NCBI GenBank assembly: GCA_014801815.1
Contig: JAAVDM010000039.1
Coordinates: 1 to 64,000, forward strand
DNA from: Bacteroides sp.
GTDB taxonomy: Bacteria; Bacteroidota; Bacteroidia; Bacteroidales; Muribaculaceae
Direction of reading: 5' to 3'
Length of the DNA: 64,000 nucleotides
The notes beneath the pieces were generated by a model, which saw nothing but the letters and a program-made list of their open reading frames with translations, did not search any database and had not been told where the DNA came from. How positions within the stretch are numbered: position 1 is the first letter of the stretch; every line of letters begins with the position of its first letter. Positions 1 to 10,098 of the stretch are shown here, one piece after another. The position numbers and the translations under genes are program-made.

Positions 1-104
1 GGCCGTTCTCACACGATTTGATACCACAATTGCCAGTTGGAAAGGATGGAACTTCCTTGCATTTATCGTTATTTTCCTTAAAAAATTTCACAAATCAAAT
101 TAGT

Positions 105-1442
105 TTAAACAACTTCATTGTTAAATGTTTTACTACAAGTAGCTGTGGTTATACGATAGGCCACTTTTCCTGTTACCAGATGATGCCGGGAGCGTTTCAG
201 ACCTTCAAGCCATATTATTTCTCCACTTTCAGAGTCAGCTATTACCCTCAGACTGCGTCGGCGGCTGTCGGGAATACGAGCGTCTTTCATTATATCACTC
301 AAAAGTTGAGTACCTTTCATGCCGAGTGGAGCAATCCGGTCGCCAGGAAGCGGATGACGTACTGTGTAGGTTTCAAGAGGGTGGGGAAGCCAGACCTCAA
401 TCGGTGGTCCGGGACGGCGCATAAGACGCTTGGTGGCATCGTTCATCTCAATACGATAGCAATGAAGCGGTTGAAGTTCGCTGTCAGGACGGTCTATATG
501 TAGACCGTCATTGAGCATGACCGCCGTAATACCTTCGGATAAATGCCATCGCTGACCGTTAGGTGCGACAGCCGCCTGTGTCATCGACACAGCTAATTCC
601 GGAGTGCCCTGTAATGGCAAGATATATTCCAAAATAAGTGTTACCGGGTCGGCGAATCCGGTTATGGTTTCTAAAGGCAGCAAAGTGTCTGTCGCAGTAG
701 CGAGTGCCTGTTTTATCGCTTCCTCTACTATAAGTTCTTGTCCTCGCAGAGCAGTGAGGGTACGCTGTAACGCGGCACGTGCACCTGTCCAGCGACTTTC
801 GAGAAGAGGCAGCACCTCGTGGCGTATGAAGTTACGACGGTAGTCAGTAGTCAGATTGGTCGAGTCCGTAACATAGTGCTGCCCGAGTGCAGTAAGATAA
901 GCAATAATGTCGGCTCGGCTGCATGTCAACAGCGGACGCAAGATTCGACCTGTATCGGCTAACATTCCACGTAGTCCGCGCAGCCCGCTGCCGCGCAGCA
1001 GATTCAGCAGTAGTGTCTCGGCGTTGTCATCAGCGTTATGACCGGTGACAATACGTGCACAGTCGTAACGCTTCACTAATATGTCAAACCATTCATAGCG
1101 TAATCGGCGACAGGTCATTTCGTCTGATTCGCCGTCAAGTTGCGCCTGTGCTACGTTGAAATGAATTACTTCAAGCGGCACTCCTAACGATTCGCACAAG
1201 TTTCTGGTAAACTCCTCATCTCGGTTACTCTCGGCACCACGAAGATGAAAATTACAATGTGCGGCAACTATATCGGCTCCTATAGCATGTAATGACCGTA
1301 AGAGTGCCACACTGTCGGCACCCCCGCTGACAGTGACAAGCAGACGCGGCTGACCATGTAAATTAGCCACACATTGCCGTACTATTCTTAGTAAGTGTAT
1401 TATGGCAGGAGTAGTTTTGTGTTTAAACTCAGACATTATCAC
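105..1442 (-). CDS. tilS: tRNA(Ile)-lysidine synthase TilS
   Basis: PP-loop motif LVTVSGGADSVALL near the N-terminus, HNADDNAETLLLNLLRGSGLRGL, full-length 445 aa. Confidence 0.95.
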   Translation of the reverse strand: MIMSEFKHKTTPAIIHLLRIVRQCVANLHGQPRLLVTVSGGADSVALLRSLHAIGADIVAAHCNFHLRGAESNRDEEFTRNLCESLGVPLEVIHFNVAQAQLDGESDEMTCRRLRYEWFDILVKRYDCARIVTGHNADDNAETLLLNLLRGSGLRGLRGMLADTGRILRPLLTCSRADIIAYLTALGQHYVTDSTNLTTDYRRNFIRHEVLPLLESRWTGARAALQRTLTALRGQELIVEEAIKQALATATDTLLPLETITGFADPVTLILEYILPLQGTPELAVSMTQAAVAPNGQRWHLSEGITAVMLNDGLHIDRPDSELQPLHCYRIEMNDATKRLMRRPGPPIEVWLPHPLETYTVRHPLPGDRIAPLGMKGTQLLSDIMKDARIPDSRRRSLRVIADSESGEIIWLEGLKRSRHHLVTGKVAYRITTATCSKTFNNEVV

Positions 1443-1523
1443 TTTTCAATTTAAAAAGTACAGTTACAAATATAGTTTTAATTATCGAATTAATAAATAT
1501 AAAGAATTGAAATTTGTATAACG

Positions 1524-1579
1524 TTTACAGCGTAATTTTCAGGCAGACACTTTAAGCTGACTGAAAATTACGCTGTAAA
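1524..1579. terminator. Inverted repeat tttacagcgtaattttcag / ctgaaaattacgctgtaaa; probable terminator for the 1600-3384 gene
   Basis: 19-bp perfect arms directly downstream of the minus-strand gene. Confidence 0.7.
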
Positions 1580-1599
1580 TAAGAACCAAGAAATTGATA

Positions 1600-3384
1600 T
1601 TAATTTATGTACACTTTGCGTACTGTGCCGTCTGTATAACGTATAATATTCAGACCCTTTATCGGTATTGATATGAGGAGACCGTCAGGTGTGTAGATAG
1701 CAGCCACTTTTGGGGTTTGAGAATCCGTTATAATACGGTCGATATAACTTATACCCGGTTGGCAGGAAGCTACATTTTCTACACTGCAGCCTGTAGGATC
1801 CTCAGGACTATAAATACCTACAACAGCAATGATCTGAAGGTCATTTTCTTTCCATGACGGGTCAATTTCGCATTGCCATACATAAGAGAAACAGTCCTCA
1901 TTCCATTCGATAGGTTCGCCCCATGTAGCATTCACGGCACGATTGACATGCTGATGCATGTAATCATTGCCTGCACCGGCCTGATGTATAGCTGCAATAT
2001 TGTTTTCCACCAGATAAACAGTAATACGTGCATTTTCGTCGTTGAGAACGTCAGCTTGACAGCGATTGCCGCTTACTACAGTCTGAAGCATCTGCTTTCC
2101 TTCAGATGTAGACAGATATGCTGATTCAACATTTACTAATACAAGAGACGGTTCGGCCAGACGATTGTCAATAGCTTCGGCTAATTGTTCTACACTTGTC
2201 GGACAGAATACTGCTGAGTTATCATTATAAACACAGCGATCTACCATGATACCGGGAGCATAAGTGGCTCCGCCGTTATTATAAAACCATTCGTATTCAA
2301 TATCGAATGGTGTAGTAAGTTGGTCATAATGATAAGCTGAGTGATGACAGACAGTTTCAAAACGTCCTTTGTAGGCCGGATCATCGGTAAGTTGGTGTAG
2401 ATAATCACTTACTCTCGGACAGTTGGGACAGTTCTCGGTAGTAAATTCCTCAACGAGTACCTTACGCGGATAGGCGTGTGCCAGTATGCGAAACAATGTA
2501 GACGCTACGTTGTCGGTAGGATCTTCGTCACAGCCTTCATCGAGGTTTGTTATCGTAAACCGTACTTCTACCGATTCGTAACCGGCAGTGGAAATATCAG
2601 GGTGAATTTCAAATGCAACTCTCCGGGTTACACCGTAGGGCAGTTCACAATCCACATGTGTAGAACATGGTACATCTATTCCATCTATGGAGGCTTCAAG
2701 ATCGAAACCTGTCACAGTATGGGTAGCGATATTGCGTACTTCAGCTACACCGCTTAAAGTCCCGTTACTTATGATATACACTTTGTCAGTCGTGACATCA
2801 AGCAACTGGAGGTTAAAGCATGGAAGTCTGTCACCGAAAACCATTCCTTCAATACAGAGTGTACCTTCCTCGGAACGGTCATTCCATTCTCCATCCTGAC
2901 CACATTGTGTCCACAAACCGCCATGGCGTCCTTCAGGTAGTGATGAGATGGCTCCGCTTTTGGCTTTCTGGTAGTATGAATAGCCCATATAGAAGCCTTC
3001 AGAACCTTCAGGAATATCATAAGGAATATCGAACTCTATAGTGTTCCAGCCTTGAGAGTATGAACCCGGAGCAGCAGTACCGAAGGCCAAATCGGGACCA
3101 TTAAGATCTGTGCGTACCCACACACGCAGTGAGTCAACATTATGTGTGGAACATATTGCCACACGTAAGCTTTCTATACGATTACCCTCAACAGTGCGCG
3201 CATAGTTGGATGGTATATGTAGGGCGGCACTTAATGTGGTCTCCCGTATATTATACTTTACGGTTGCCGATGTGGACATCCGGCCGTCGCAATAACCTAT
3301 AGGATAGCCCGAGACATCTTGTGCCTTAGTACTGCAATATCCTATAACCGCTATCACAACGGCCAGAATGACTTTTAATTTCAT
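1600..3384 (-). CDS. Omp28-related secreted protein with thioredoxin-like motif
   Basis: Signal peptide; KVLVEEFTTENCPNCPRVSDYLHQL motif; C-terminal tail GLNIIRYTDGTVRKVYIN. Confidence 0.78.
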   Translation of the reverse strand: MKLKVILAVVIAVIGYCSTKAQDVSGYPIGYCDGRMSTSATVKYNIRETTLSAALHIPSNYARTVEGNRIESLRVAICSTHNVDSLRVWVRTDLNGPDLAFGTAAPGSYSQGWNTIEFDIPYDIPEGSEGFYMGYSYYQKAKSGAISSLPEGRHGGLWTQCGQDGEWNDRSEEGTLCIEGMVFGDRLPCFNLQLLDVTTDKVYIISNGTLSGVAEVRNIATHTVTGFDLEASIDGIDVPCSTHVDCELPYGVTRRVAFEIHPDISTAGYESVEVRFTITNLDEGCDEDPTDNVASTLFRILAHAYPRKVLVEEFTTENCPNCPRVSDYLHQLTDDPAYKGRFETVCHHSAYHYDQLTTPFDIEYEWFYNNGGATYAPGIMVDRCVYNDNSAVFCPTSVEQLAEAIDNRLAEPSLVLVNVESAYLSTSEGKQMLQTVVSGNRCQADVLNDENARITVYLVENNIAAIHQAGAGNDYMHQHVNRAVNATWGEPIEWNEDCFSYVWQCEIDPSWKENDLQIIAVVGIYSPEDPTGCSVENVASCQPGISYIDRIITDSQTPKVAAIYTPDGLLISIPIKGLNIIRYTDGTVRKVYIN

Positions 3385-3397
3385 CGTCCTTCTATAC

Positions 3398-4924
3398 TTA
3401 CTTCATTATTAATTTGTGTGTAGTACCGTCAGCATTACGCACAATGTTAAGACCCGGAGCGGGGGCAGGAATGCGCATACCGGACAGATTATAATATTCG
3501 GTCTGACCTGTGGTGATGTTATCCGAATTGATTTCTTTCATACCGGTAGAGAAATCGGTTATCTTAACGACCATTATGGCTGAATGGTCTACCCAATCAT
3601 CATCCGTATATTCATTTAAAAAGAACATATAGAAATCTTTTCCTTCCATATAAGTGGAATAGTCATCTACTCCGGTAGACTCGATACCCTGACGGTTACT
3701 TAATAAATTACCTTCAGAGTCATAAACGCTATAATTCAGCTGGTTGTTAGCCCACCATAATTCATCGGCATAGACTACAAACCATTTATCATCTTCAAGC
3801 GGATATACGGCTATAGGCCCGTATGAATAGCCTGACGGGCTGTCTTTTTCAGCCAGCAGTTTGCCATCATCACCCCACATACGCTCTCCGTAGTAATCCA
3901 TTAATTGACCGCCGAGTGCATAGATACCGCTGGACATCTGCCATGTTGCCATAATAGTTTCCGTCTCGGTATTAACGCCGATTTTAGCGTAATTGTGATC
4001 ATTTTTTTCAGTAGCTATTACATCAGCTGATTCACCGAATACGGCTTCGCCATCGGCTGTTACATAAGCTACTACCGGAAGATGTGAAAATCCGCCCAAC
4101 TCACGTGAGAACGAAACAACCGCTCCGCCGTTACCGTCTGATACCATACAGTAAGGCTCACGACCGTAGCCATTGTAGATATATGTTGATAATACCGCAG
4201 GTGTGTCCCATACAGGTTCAATGTCGCGGGTATAACGCATGGCTACAGTACCTTCACTGTTAGAATAAACTGATATGAAGTCAGTGCCTTCACTCTGTAT
4301 AAGATTACCGAAAAAATCCTTTGGTTCAAATTCGAAAGTGCCGTCACTGCTCAAACGTGTTATCTGAGGTGTTCCCCAGTTTTCAGCACTTTGCATGAGA
4401 CAATAGGTATCATCACCGAATTGATAGAGGGTAGCCGGATATTTATATTGTTCACCCAGTTCAATGCCTCTGTCTCCCCAAAGCATTTCCTGATCCTGGC
4501 TAACTTTATAAACTACAGATACATGACTTATAGGATTAGGCATATCTTCCTGATCACGAGCATCAGCCCATGATATTATGGCGTCACCTTCAGGACTGAC
4601 TACCATCCAATAGTCGGCTGTCCATGAGCAGTTACGTACGTCCTCGACCTGTATGCCATCAGGTTCCCACATAGGATTGCCATCGGCATCGAGAAGTTGT
4701 AAGCGCAGTTCATAACCCCAGTCGGGACGGTCTCCGTATGAGAGCCATGAGATAAAAGTCTTGCCATCGGGTGTGCGTGCAGTCTTCATGGAGGCTACTA
4801 CGTTATCGTCAACAGTCATTAAGGCGTGTGGCTCTTCAGGTGTACCCCATTCAGCGTGGGCGTTTATAGGAAGAAGAGCGGCTGCTAACAGAGGTAGCAG
4901 AGGGGTTTGGTAAATTTTGTTCAT
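3398..4924 (-). CDS. Secreted hypothetical protein, beta-propeller-like, with C-terminal sorting-like tail
   Basis: Likely start at MNKIYQTPLLPLLAAALLPINAHA (ATG at 4924) giving a signal peptide; C-terminus APGLNIVRNADGTTHKLIMK. Confidence 0.7.
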   Translation of the reverse strand: MNKIYQTPLLPLLAAALLPINAHAEWGTPEEPHALMTVDDNVVASMKTARTPDGKTFISWLSYGDRPDWGYELRLQLLDADGNPMWEPDGIQVEDVRNCSWTADYWMVVSPEGDAIISWADARDQEDMPNPISHVSVVYKVSQDQEMLWGDRGIELGEQYKYPATLYQFGDDTYCLMQSAENWGTPQITRLSSDGTFEFEPKDFFGNLIQSEGTDFISVYSNSEGTVAMRYTRDIEPVWDTPAVLSTYIYNGYGREPYCMVSDGNGGAVVSFSRELGGFSHLPVVAYVTADGEAVFGESADVIATEKNDHNYAKIGVNTETETIMATWQMSSGIYALGGQLMDYYGERMWGDDGKLLAEKDSPSGYSYGPIAVYPLEDDKWFVVYADELWWANNQLNYSVYDSEGNLLSNRQGIESTGVDDYSTYMEGKDFYMFFLNEYTDDDWVDHSAIMVVKITDFSTGMKEINSDNITTGQTEYYNLSGMRIPAPAPGLNIVRNADGTTHKLIMK

Positions 4925-5163
4925 AATGTAGTGATTTAAAAAAGTAATTGGACAACTTTTGTGTGTCTGACCGCAAATTTCATACTTTTGCAAAGAAGAC
5001 GCAAATTTTAGATACCTGAACAATTACGCCAAATGTTTTTTACCTGTTACAATACTACGGCATTTTGTATAGATGTTTAATTATTAGTATTTTAATTTTG
5101 TAATTTATGCTTAAAGAAATTAGTATACGAGTATTGAAAGACAAGGCTGGTGCTATATGATAT

Positions 5164-7038
5164 TTGATATTTACAGCATTATGCAGTATCTTTGTAGCAT
5201 TGTTTTTAATCTCTTTCTTACTTATGAAAGCTTTCTGTGTGCATAAAACCGGATTGATAATATTAGCTTCAGCTATTTTTGTTGTTAGTCTGCTGTTATG
5301 GATACTGATTACCCGAAAAGCTGAAAGTCATTCAGTGGCACAGGAAATAGCGAAATATTCTGTTAAATTTTCAGAGTCACTTGGTAAAGATAGTGAGATT
5401 TTTTCTGACTCGCTAAAGAATCTTTTAACTGAACCTGTACGGCCGGATTCGATGGTTTACCGCTCTCTGCATACTTTCAGCCGTAGACTCTTTGAAAATG
5501 GTCTTCAGACCAAAGCGTTTGAATATCTGAAGACTTGTATTGATATTATTGATCGTGCGCCCGAAGTATCGGTACAGGATAACAGTTTCAAAGCAAAGTG
5601 TTATCTTTTGCTCGGAGCAGCTGCTGATGAGGTGGGTCTGCGTACATTAAGTCAGGACTATTATTTCACCGGGCTTAAAATTGCTGATAAATACGATAAC
5701 TCTCTTACCGGTGACTTCTTCAATAATATTGGTGTAAGTTATCTGAGGGCCGGTAAGACTGACCAAGCTGTCAAATATTATAATAAGGCTCTTGAAATTA
5801 GTTTTACACGTTCGGACAAATATCTTTCATATATCGTCTATACCAATCTTTCAGAAGTAGCCGTGCATGAAGCGGATTATGACAAAGCTATAGACTATGC
5901 GCTTAAGGCTATACAATGTGTAGACGAGAAAACCCGTTCTGCTGATTATTATTCAGCTCAGACTGTTATAGGAAGTCTATACACTTTTAAGAAAGATACG
6001 GTTATGGCGATGACTTATCTAAAAAATGCCTATCTGAATCAACTGAATGGGAATAATCCGTACTATTTATTTGATACTTGTCTGGCATTAGCCTCAGCGT
6101 TTGCTGATAATGGGAGAACAGACTCTGCCGCACGATATATCAGACAGGCTGCGGATATTGCAGCCGAAACCGGTAATCCTGCACAGCGTATGAGTGTGCT
6201 TGAGATAGAGGCAAACCGGGCACTTCAATATGGGAATCCTTTGAGAGCATATAAATTACAGAATAATATCATTGCTCTTAAAGATTCTGTATATCGTGAG
6301 GAGAATGCTACCCGCATCAGACAGGCACATGATATATACAATATTGAACGTGAGGCTAATATGCGGAATACAGGCATTTCTTCATGGAATCCGGTAGTGG
6401 TGTTTACCTCTATGACTGTTTTGGTAGGTATACTGATAATATTCATAGTGTGGATTTTAACTATGAAACGTAAGAAAGAACTTGCCGTAACTGAACGCGC
6501 TCGTGCGGTAGCCGAGCTTAACGAACTCCAGACAAAACAATTACGTGAAGAAAAAGAGATACAGCAGAAAATCAAATCTGACCTTGAGTTACATGAGCGG
6601 AAACTGACTTCGTTTACTCTTGACCGTATACAGACAAGTCAGAAGATAGAAGAAGTAGCTATGAATGTAAGGCAGATAATACTCGATCTTCCTCCACGTG
6701 ATAAACAGTTTCGTGACAGACTGAAAGAAATAGTTGCTCGGCTGGCTACACTTAAGAATGACTCTCAATGGGAAGAATTTCAGTACTATTTTGAACGTGT
6801 CCATCCTGAATTCTATGAATGTCTGGATAACAGACATCCGGGTTTAACTGTGAAAGATCGACGTCTGTGCGCCTTATTGTCACTCGGACTTTCAACCAAG
6901 GATATAGCCTCTCTGACATTTCGTGAAGTGCGAAGTGTGGAGTCTGCACGTAATCGTCTGCGTAAAAAACTTGGTCTTGATGTTGATACCAATCTGGTAG
7001 ATTATATTCTGTCCTTATCAAGAGGTATTAGTGAGTAA
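5164..7038 (+). CDS. TPR-containing membrane-anchored regulator with C-terminal LuxR-like HTH
   Basis: Two TM segments, TPR-like repeats (AVKYYNKALEISFTRSDKY), HTH-like LCALLSLGLSTKDIASLTFREVRSVESARNRLRKKLGL; TTG start. Confidence 0.75.
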   Translation: MIFTALCSIFVALFLISFLLMKAFCVHKTGLIILASAIFVVSLLLWILITRKAESHSVAQEIAKYSVKFSESLGKDSEIFSDSLKNLLTEPVRPDSMVYRSLHTFSRRLFENGLQTKAFEYLKTCIDIIDRAPEVSVQDNSFKAKCYLLLGAAADEVGLRTLSQDYYFTGLKIADKYDNSLTGDFFNNIGVSYLRAGKTDQAVKYYNKALEISFTRSDKYLSYIVYTNLSEVAVHEADYDKAIDYALKAIQCVDEKTRSADYYSAQTVIGSLYTFKKDTVMAMTYLKNAYLNQLNGNNPYYLFDTCLALASAFADNGRTDSAARYIRQAADIAAETGNPAQRMSVLEIEANRALQYGNPLRAYKLQNNIIALKDSVYREENATRIRQAHDIYNIEREANMRNTGISSWNPVVVFTSMTVLVGILIIFIVWILTMKRKKELAVTERARAVAELNELQTKQLREEKEIQQKIKSDLELHERKLTSFTLDRIQTSQKIEEVAMNVRQIILDLPPRDKQFRDRLKEIVARLATLKNDSQWEEFQYYFERVHPEFYECLDNRHPGLTVKDRRLCALLSLGLSTKDIASLTFREVRSVESARNRLRKKLGLDVDTNLVDYILSLSRGISE

Positions 7039-7091
7039 AAAGTGACTACTAAAATAAACTAAATTGCATTTGTGTGGTTAATAAATCAGAC

Positions 7092-7122
7092 CCTCCGAAG
7101 ATAAATTTAGTCTTCTTGGAGG
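7092..7122 (+). terminator. Hairpin cctccgaaga...tcttcttggagg
   Basis: Inverted repeat downstream of the 5164-7038 gene. Confidence 0.55.
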
Positions 7123-7170
7123 AGTGATAAATCAAAAAATATCTAACTCTAAAAAACAGAATATTTTATT

Positions 7171-7728
7171 ATGGCAAAAGAATGGATCTGCACAGTATGT
7201 GGTTATGTAGCTGAAGGTGAGAACCCCCCCGCACAGTGTCCTCAGTGTAAGGCTCCTGCTTCGAAGTTTCGTGAACTCAATAAGGAAGAGCTGCTTGCTT
7301 TCGTCACCGAGCATGAGATTGGTATAGCCAAGGATGCCGATGAGGAAATGAAGAAGGATCTCAACAATCACTTTATAGGTGAGTGTACTGAGGTAGGTAT
7401 GTATCTGGCTATGTCACGCCAGGCCGACCGCGAGGGTTATCCCGAGGTAGCTGACGCATTCAAGCGCTATGCTTGGGAAGAGGCTGAACATGCCGCTAAA
7501 TTCGCCGAACTGCTCGGTGATATGGTGTGGGATACTAAGACAAACCTTGAAAAACGTATGAACGCTGAGGCCGGCGCCAATGCCGACAAGATGCGTATTG
7601 CCAAGAACGCTAAGGCTAACAATCAGGATGCTATCCATGACACCGTTCATGAGATGGCTAAGGATGAGGCTCGTCACGGCCGTGGTTTCTACGGCCTGTA
7701 CCAGCGTTATTTCGGCGACAAGAAGTAA
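7171..7728 (+). CDS. Rubrerythrin-family protein with N-terminal rubredoxin domain
   Basis: CTVCGY...CPQCKAP rubredoxin knuckles followed by a ferritin-like domain ([18 protein letters not shown]). Confidence 0.9.
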   Translation: MAKEWICTVCGYVAEGENPPAQCPQCKAPASKFRELNKEELLAFVTEHEIGIAKDADEEMKKDLNNHFIGECTEVGMYLAMSRQADREGYPEVADAFKRYAWEEAEHAAKFAELLGDMVWDTKTNLEKRMNAEAGANADKMRIAKNAKANNQDAIHDTVHEMAKDEARHGRGFYGLYQRYFGDKK

Positions 7729-7756
7729 TGATAATATTCTGCACGTCGTAGTGCGG

Positions 7757-8173
7757 TCAACGATTATGAGAAGGACGGTGCGTTGCACTGTCCTTTTTAT
7801 TTTGACTGTCCTCTTCAAATTTTTGGCGGTGTTCAATAACTGTCTTCATGTTTTCCTGTGCCCACACAGTGAGTTGAAGTATTATGGGTATAAGGGAAGA
7901 ACCTGTGGCAGTCAGAGAGTATTCCACACGTGGAGGTACCTGCGGATACATAGTGCGTGTTATAAGACCATCGGCTTCGAGAGTCTTCAGAGTGTTAGAC
8001 AGTACCCGGGTTGACACATCGGGAATCAACCGGTTCAGTTCATTGAATCGTATAGGATTGTTTTCGCTGATCACAAGGAGTATCAGCAGTGCCCATTTGT
8101 TACCGAAACGTGCTATGACATTACGTACAGGACAGATTTCTATTATGGAGTTATATACCTCCTTTTTTCTCAT
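7757..8173 (-). CDS. HxlR-family winged-helix transcriptional regulator
   Basis: CPVRNVIARFGNKWALLILLVI...IRFNELNRLIPDVSTRVLSNTLKTLEADGLI. Confidence 0.87.
   Translation of the reverse strand: MRKKEVYNSIIEICPVRNVIARFGNKWALLILLVISENNPIRFNELNRLIPDVSTRVLSNTLKTLEADGLITRTMYPQVPPRVEYSLTATGSSLIPIILQLTVWAQENMKTVIEHRQKFEEDSQNKKDSATHRPSHNR
7771..7796 (+). terminator. Hairpin aaggacggtgcgttgcactgtcctt followed by T-rich tract
   Basis: Stem-loop plus T-tract after the rubrerythrin gene; lies inside the 3' end of the convergent HxlR gene. Confidence 0.6.
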
Positions 8174-8327
8174 ATTATTATTTTTTAGGCAGCAAAGTTA
8201 TTGTTTTTCGGCGACATAAATCATAAATTACAGCAGTTAATTTTTTTGATAATTTTTTGATTCATACAATAGTTTGTTTTTCAGTAAAAGTAATAAAAAA
8301 GTTACTATATAATAAAAAATTACCCTC

Positions 8328-8358
8328 TTGACATGACGGAATTAAATCGGTAATTTTG
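8328..8358 (+). promoter_or_regulatory. Bacteroidetes-type promoter (ttg ... taattttg) for the RiPP operon
   Basis: TAATTTTG matches the TAnnTTTG -7 box; TTG about 20 bp upstream. Confidence 0.5.
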
Positions 8359-8396
8359 CATTGTTAAATCAAAAATTAATTTCAATCCCAACGACT

Positions 8397-8573
8397 ATGA
8401 CACGTCTCAATGAAAGTGCTGTAAAGCACACTGCACAGGCCTATCTGTGTGCAGAAGGCGATCCTTGCAAACCTGCGGCTGCCTGTGGTTCATCATGTGG
8501 TGCCGGTGAGGAGAAGAGCGAACCAAAACCTGCAGCTGCCTGCGGCTCGGCCTGTGGCAGTGGTGAGAAGTAA
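8397..8573 (+). CDS. 58-aa Cys-rich repeat peptide, probable RiPP precursor (ACGX-type)
   Basis: MTRLNESAVKHTAQAYLCAEGDPCKPAAACGSSCGAGEEKSEPKPAAACGSACGSGEK; duplicated KPAAACGSxCGxGE unit; adjacent radical SAM/SPASM gene. Confidence 0.82.
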   Translation: MTRLNESAVKHTAQAYLCAEGDPCKPAAACGSSCGAGEEKSEPKPAAACGSACGSGEK

Positions 8574-8599
8574 ATTTCCTTCATCTTTCAATTTGGTAC

Positions 8600-8638
8600 G
8601 GCTCCGATGTCTTTCCGGTGGCCGGGAGCATCGGAGCC
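8600..8638 (+). promoter_or_regulatory. Intercistronic stem-loop between precursor and downstream genes
   Basis: ggctccgatg / catcggagcc 10-bp arms with nested ccgg...ccgg. Confidence 0.55.
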
Positions 8639-8665
8639 ACAGGTTTAATTGTTTGTCTTATACCT

Positions 8666-9043
8666 ATGACTAACGAATCAGAGCTTGAACATACGGGTAT
8701 TGTTTCGGAAAAACTTGCCGAAACCTCCGAGGCATGGAACGGCAGTCAGCTGCCCGCTTATTCGACCTCAAAACCTGTTGTTTCAATCTATAAATACATC
8801 TTTCCTCCCCATACGGTGACTAATCCGCATTATCATAAGGTGATAAACTGCGGTGTTGTGCTCAGTGGCACATTGACCATAGTCAATAAAGACGGCACTA
8901 CACATGATTTTCATGCCGGAGAGGCTCTTGTAGAGACTGACGGTGAGATACATCACGGTGAGAATCGTGGTGATGAAGATGCTGTTGTGATAATGTTTTA
9001 TGCCGGAGACGCAGATACTCCGCTTTCGATTCCAGCAGATTGA
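8666..9043 (+). CDS. Cupin-domain protein
   Basis: PHTVTNPHYHKVINCGVVLSGTLTIV...GEALVETDGEIHHGEN cupin motifs; ATG at 8666. Confidence 0.83.
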   Translation: MTNESELEHTGIVSEKLAETSEAWNGSQLPAYSTSKPVVSIYKYIFPPHTVTNPHYHKVINCGVVLSGTLTIVNKDGTTHDFHAGEALVETDGEIHHGENRGDEDAVVIMFYAGDADTPLSIPAD

Positions 9044-9049
9044 CCGATA

Positions 9050-10072
9050 ATGGAATATTTCGCTTTTCAGTGGCATATCACCGACAGTTGTGACCAACGT
9101 TGCGAACACTGTTATATCTTCTCCGAGGGACATCCGCATCTTATAGAGATGTCGCCGGAGAGGGCAAAAGAAGTAATAGAACAATGTGTGGAGATGTGCA
9201 GGAAGATGAATCTCCTGCCGTATTTTTATATCACCGGAGGTGATCCGATACTTCATCGTCATTTCTGGGATATTCTCTCTATGCTGAAAGAGCGTGGTAT
9301 TCCTTTTACGATTCTTGGTAATCCGTTTCATATCACTGATGAGGTGTGTGTCAGACTCAAGGCGTACGGCTGTGAGAAGTATCAGCTTTCCATAGACGGC
9401 ATGAGAGATACGCATGACTCCATACGTAAACCCGGTTCATTTGACACGACCGTCAGTAAGATTGATGTGCTTAAAAGAAATGGTATACGGGTAGCGGTCA
9501 TGACTACGGTCTCGGGTACCAATATAAAAGAGATACCTGATATAATAGATCTTGTGGTTGAAAAGGGTGTTAATGTTTTTGCTTTCGGGCGTTACTGTCC
9601 GACCTCAGAGGAGAAATCAACCCATATATCACCGGAAGAATATCGTGATTTCCTTGATACTGTCTGGAATAAATTTGAACAGCATAAAAATGCGGGGACT
9701 GTTTTCAATCTTAAAGATCACCTCTGGACACTCTATCTCTATGAAAAGGGTTTATTCCGAATCCCCGAAGACAGTAATCCGGATGCTATATACGATGGCT
9801 GTCATTGTGGTGACTGTCATTTCACGATTCAGCCCGATGGCAATGTGATGGCTTGCCGGCGTTTTGAGAGTGTGGTAGGTAATATGTTTCAAGAGCCGAT
9901 ATATAAACTCTGGAATAGTGAGGCAATGGAGGCATACAGACAGTATGAGCAGTTTGAAAAGTGTACCGGCTGTGAACTGTTCCGTTTCTGTCGGGGCTGT
10001 CCGGCAGTGGCCTATGGTTATCACCGCTCTTTTTATGCTCCTGACCCGCAATGCTGGAAAATAATTGGTTAA
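9050..10072 (+). CDS. Radical SAM/SPASM domain peptide maturase
   Basis: DSCDQRCEHCYIF (CxxxCxxC); C-terminal Cys-rich SPASM region CRRFESVVGN...CTGCELFRFCRGCPA. Confidence 0.93.
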   Translation: MEYFAFQWHITDSCDQRCEHCYIFSEGHPHLIEMSPERAKEVIEQCVEMCRKMNLLPYFYITGGDPILHRHFWDILSMLKERGIPFTILGNPFHITDEVCVRLKAYGCEKYQLSIDGMRDTHDSIRKPGSFDTTVSKIDVLKRNGIRVAVMTTVSGTNIKEIPDIIDLVVEKGVNVFAFGRYCPTSEEKSTHISPEEYRDFLDTVWNKFEQHKNAGTVFNLKDHLWTLYLYEKGLFRIPEDSNPDAIYDGCHCGDCHFTIQPDGNVMACRRFESVVGNMFQEPIYKLWNSEAMEAYRQYEQFEKCTGCELFRFCRGCPAVAYGYHRSFYAPDPQCWKIIG

Positions 10073-10098
10073 AACCTTAAAAACAATTATACAGAAAT

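Noticed and set aside
18-503. 161-aa plus-strand ORF
   Set aside because: Antisense to tilS.
7414-7836. 140-aa minus-strand ORF
   Set aside because: Antisense to rubrerythrin; no recognisable domain.
8783-9415. 210-aa minus-strand ORF in the RiPP operon
   Set aside because: Antisense across cupin and radical SAM genes, both strongly supported.
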